NCBI RefSeq assembly: GCF_003340555.1
Contig: NZ_QPLJ01000003.1
Coordinates: 186,001-250,000 of the forward strand
Direction of reading: 5' to 3'
From: Jannaschia formosa
GTDB taxonomy: Bacteria > Pseudomonadota > Alphaproteobacteria > Rhodobacterales > Rhodobacteraceae
Length of the DNA stretch: 64,000 bases
Shown here: positions 61,859 through 64,000 of the stretch, in pieces
Position numbering within the stretch: the first letter of the stretch is position 1
How the letters are laid out: each line of letters opens with the position of its first letter
Notes under the pieces: model-generated
What the model was told of the DNA's origin: nothing
Databases searched by the model: none
What the model saw: only the letters and a program-made list of their open reading frames with translations
Made by a program: the position numbers and the translations under genes

Positions 61859-62869
61859 ATGACCGAGACCGCCACGACCCTTCTCTGGGACGACACCGTA
61901 TTGCCCTTCCAGCTCGACGCCTCCGACATCCGGGGCCGCGTCGCGCGGCTGGACGGGGTGCTGGAACAGGTGCTGGCCCAGCACGACTACCCGCCCGCCA
62001 TCGAAGCGCTGGTGGCCGAGATGTCCCTGCTGACCGCGCTGATCGGGCAGACCATCGACCTGCGCTGGAAGCTGTCGCTGCAGGTCCGCGGCGACGGCCC
62101 TGCCCGCCTGATCGCGACCGACTACTACGGCCCCACCGACGAGGGCGCGCCCGCGCGCATCCGGGCCTATGCCAGCTACGACCAGGACCGCCAGGCCGAG
62201 ATGACCCTGGGCGGTGCCGCCCCCTTCGACCTGATCGGCAAGGGCTATTTCGCCGTGCTCCTCGACCAGGGGCCGGACACCGTGCCCTATCAGGGGATCA
62301 CGCCGATCGCGGGCGGCTCGCTCTCGTCCTGCGCAGAGACCTACTTCGCGCAGTCCGAACAGCTGCCGACCCGCTTCTCGCTGGCCTATGGCCGCTCGAC
62401 CCTGCCCGGTCAGGGAGAGAACTGGCGCGCGGGCGGGGTGATGCTGCAGCACATGCCCAAGAAGGGCATGCACGTCACCGGCGACGCCTCCGGCGAGGGC
62501 GGCCTGCTGACCGCCGGCGACGTGCTGGACGCGGATGAGGGCGAAAACTGGAACCGCGCCAACATCCTGCTCGACACCACCGACGAGATGGAGCTGATCG
62601 GCCCCTCCGTCGCGCCCACGGACCTGCTGCTGCGGCTCTTCCACGAGGAGGGACCGCGCGTCTTCGACCCGCAGCCAGTGCGCTTCGGCTGTTCCTGCGG
62701 GCCCGACAAGGTGCGCCAGTCGCTGTCGATCTACTCGGCCAAGGACATCGCGACGATGACCACGGACGAGGGCACGGTGACGGCGGACTGCCAGTTCTGC
62801 GGCGCCCATTACGTCTTCGACCCCGAGACGCTGGGCTTCGAGGCGACGAAGGACCCGCATGACGCCTGA
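61859..62869 (+). CDS. hslO: Redox-regulated chaperone Hsp33 (HslO)
   Basis: A 336-residue Hsp33 holdase activated by oxidation. It has the N-terminal substrate domain (DDTVLPFQLDASDIRGR, DLRWKLSLQVRGDGPARLIATDYYG), SCAETYFAQSEQLPTRFSL, and the C-terminal zinc/redox site FGCSCGPDK ... CQFCGAHYVF (CxC and CxxC). The ATG at 61859 fits the family. The frame is also open upstream through the 30-base repeats to an ATG at 61727, which would add an odd repeat tail. Its last 11 bases overlap the CoA-pyrophosphatase gene. Confidence 0.93.
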   Translation: MTETATTLLWDDTVLPFQLDASDIRGRVARLDGVLEQVLAQHDYPPAIEALVAEMSLLTALIGQTIDLRWKLSLQVRGDGPARLIATDYYGPTDEGAPARIRAYASYDQDRQAEMTLGGAAPFDLIGKGYFAVLLDQGPDTVPYQGITPIAGGSLSSCAETYFAQSEQLPTRFSLAYGRSTLPGQGENWRAGGVMLQHMPKKGMHVTGDASGEGGLLTAGDVLDADEGENWNRANILLDTTDEMELIGPSVAPTDLLLRLFHEEGPRVFDPQPVRFGCSCGPDKVRQSLSIYSAKDIATMTTDEGTVTADCQFCGAHYVFDPETLGFEATKDPHDA

Positions 62870-63461
62870 CGCGCTGCGCGCCGCGCTGGACCATTCCGGC
62901 GCGGCGTCTTCCGATTTCGACCTGAACCCCGACGTGATCCTGCCGGGGCGCCGCGTGCTGCGCGACGCCGCCGTGCTGGTCGCCTTCCAGCAGGCCCCCG
63001 ACGGCCTGCGCCTGCTGCTGACCAAGCGGTCCTCCCGGCTGCGCCACCACCCCGGTCAGATCGCCTTCCCGGGTGGCAAGATGGATGCGGGCGAGACGCC
63101 CGAACAGGCCGCCCTGCGCGAGGCTGCCGAAGAGGTCGGTCTGCCCGGCGCCGACGTCCTGGGCCGCCTTCCATCGCACGAGACGGTGACCGGCTTCACC
63201 GTCACCCCTGTGCTGGCGCTGATCGAGCCCTTCGCCCCCGTGCCCGAGCCGGGCGAGGTCGAGGAGGTCTTCTCCGTCCCCGCCGCGCATGTGCTCGACC
63301 CCGCGCGCTTCGCCGTCGAGGAGCGACGCTGGCGCGGGCAGTGGCGCCGCTACTACGCGGTGCCCTATGGTCCCTACTACATCTGGGGGGCGACCGCGCG
63401 CATCCTGCGCGGGCTCGCCGACAGGATCGGGGCGGAGCAGGGGCATGACGATCACCGATGA
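62859..63461 (+). CDS. CoA pyrophosphatase, Nudix family (NudL/YeaB)
   Basis: A 200-residue Nudix hydrolase of the UPF0035/NudL type: LLLTKRSSRLRHHPGQIAFP, then GGKMDAGETPEQAALREAAE and EVG, which combines the UPF0035 signature with the Nudix box. It cleaves CoA and derivatives to phosphopantetheine and 3',5'-ADP. Starts within hslO and its stop lies inside the cca gene start, giving a coupled hslO-nudL-cca cluster. Confidence 0.88.
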   Translation: MTPDALRAALDHSGAASSDFDLNPDVILPGRRVLRDAAVLVAFQQAPDGLRLLLTKRSSRLRHHPGQIAFPGGKMDAGETPEQAALREAAEEVGLPGADVLGRLPSHETVTGFTVTPVLALIEPFAPVPEPGEVEEVFSVPAAHVLDPARFAVEERRWRGQWRRYYAVPYGPYYIWGATARILRGLADRIGAEQGHDDHR

Positions 63462-64000
63462 CTGGCTGACCGCCGCGCCGACGCAGGCGGTGATGGGCAT
63501 GCTGGAGGCCGGCGGCCACCGTGCCCTGGCCGTGGGCGGCTGCGTGCGCAACGCGCTGCTGGGCGCGCCGGTCTCCGACATCGACATCGCCACCGACGCC
63601 CGGCCCGAGCGGGTGATCGAGCTGGCGAAGGCCGCCGGCTTGAAGCCGGTGCCGACCGGCATCGACCACGGCACCGTCACCGTCGTCGCCCACGGCGCCC
63701 CGCATGAGGTGACCACCTTCCGCCGCGACGTGGACACCGACGGCCGCCACGCCACCGTCGCCTTCACCGACCGGGTGGTCGAGGACGCGGCCCGCCGCGA
63801 CTTCACGATGAACGCACTCTATGCGGGCCGCGACGGGACACTCGTCGATCCGCTGGGCGGGTTGCCGGACCTCAGGGCCCGGCATGTGCGCTTCATCCGC
63901 GACCCCGAGGCGCGCATCCGCGAGGACTATCTCCGCATCCTGCGCTTCTTCCGCTTCACCGCCTGGTATGGCGACCCGTCCCACGGGCTCGACGCCGAGG
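63445..64000 (+). CDS. cca: CCA tRNA nucleotidyltransferase (3' truncated by window edge)
   Basis: The first 185 residues of the class II tRNA nucleotidyltransferase that adds CCA to tRNA 3' ends. It has the nucleotidyltransferase signature LAVGGCVRNALLGAPVSDI with metal residues in DIDIAT, then ATDARPERVIELAKAAGLK, TGIDHGTVTVV, FRRDVDTDGRHA, RRDFTMNALYAG, and EDYLRILRFFRF. The ATG at 63445 overlaps the CoA-pyrophosphatase stop by 17 bases. The C-terminal part lies beyond the window. Confidence 0.92.
   Translation, partial: MTITDDWLTAAPTQAVMGMLEAGGHRALAVGGCVRNALLGAPVSDIDIATDARPERVIELAKAAGLKPVPTGIDHGTVTVVAHGAPHEVTTFRRDVDTDGRHATVAFTDRVVEDAARRDFTMNALYAGRDGTLVDPLGGLPDLRARHVRFIRDPEARIREDYLRILRFFRFTAWYGDPSHGLDAE

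Overview
The window is a stretch of a very GC-rich (about 70% by eye) alphaproteobacterial chromosome, most likely from the Rhodobacterales/Roseobacter side. This rests on gene content typical of that group: hslVU, the aapJQMP amino-acid transporter, a glpSTPQUV glycerol transporter with GlpR, tupABC, choline-sulfatase, hslO and cca. Genes are tightly packed, with many 4-base start/stop overlaps. I saw no rRNA, tRNA, CRISPR array, prophage or insertion sequence.

Layout. 1-3.7 kb: end of hslV, an unknown antisense gene, hslU and an MFS transporter. 3.7-9.9 kb: an accessory four-gene island holding a vanadium-haloperoxidase homologue that has lost its vanadate site, a divergent intact PAP2/haloperoxidase-type protein with a (NAQ)7 head, a subtilisin-family (S8) peptidase and a SARP-type regulator. 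This is the best candidate for an undescribed system. 10.1-14.7 kb: metal handling (NicO-type exporter, DUF1007 protein, CueR and CopA around a classic 19-bp-spacer CueR promoter). 14.8-18.5 kb: tungstate/molybdate transporter tupBCA, then betC. 18.6-25.9 kb: dihydropyrimidinase and class-V aminotransferase, divergent from aapJQMP. 26.0-27.4 kb: sulfotransferase and RidA.

27.6-35.2 kb: an unusual operon of an NMT1/THI5-type ABC transporter plus cytosine-deaminase-like amidohydrolase, FAD dehydrogenase, two flavodoxin-fold reductases and a creatininase-family hydrolase; it looks like uptake and ring-opening of an N-heterocycle. 35.4-38.2 kb: D-threonine-aldolase-like PLP enzyme, FAD amino-acid oxidase and lipoprotein cytochrome c. 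38.7-41.4 kb: DEAD-box helicase and a DUF849 enzyme. 41.5-49.0 kb: the glycerol ABC transporter operon (minus strand) with glpR divergent, interrupted by a GIY-YIG nuclease gene bounded by inverted palindromic repeats. 49.1-51.7 kb: inositol-monophosphatase family gene, a decayed PfkB kinase and a beta-lactamase-fold hydrolase. 51.9-57.4 kb: oligopeptide transporter oppABCDF. 57.5-64 kb: universal stress protein, aminotransferase IV, PPOX and DUF218 genes, two Nudix hydrolases, Hsp33 and the start of the CCA-adding enzyme.

Overall the region is dominated by scavenging of organic solutes (amino acids, peptides, glycerol, choline sulfate, N-heterocycles), as in a marine or saline heterotroph. 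Two repeat families add structure: a 3'-end element present four times, always just downstream of a gene and in its orientation, and the palindromes around the GIY-YIG gene.
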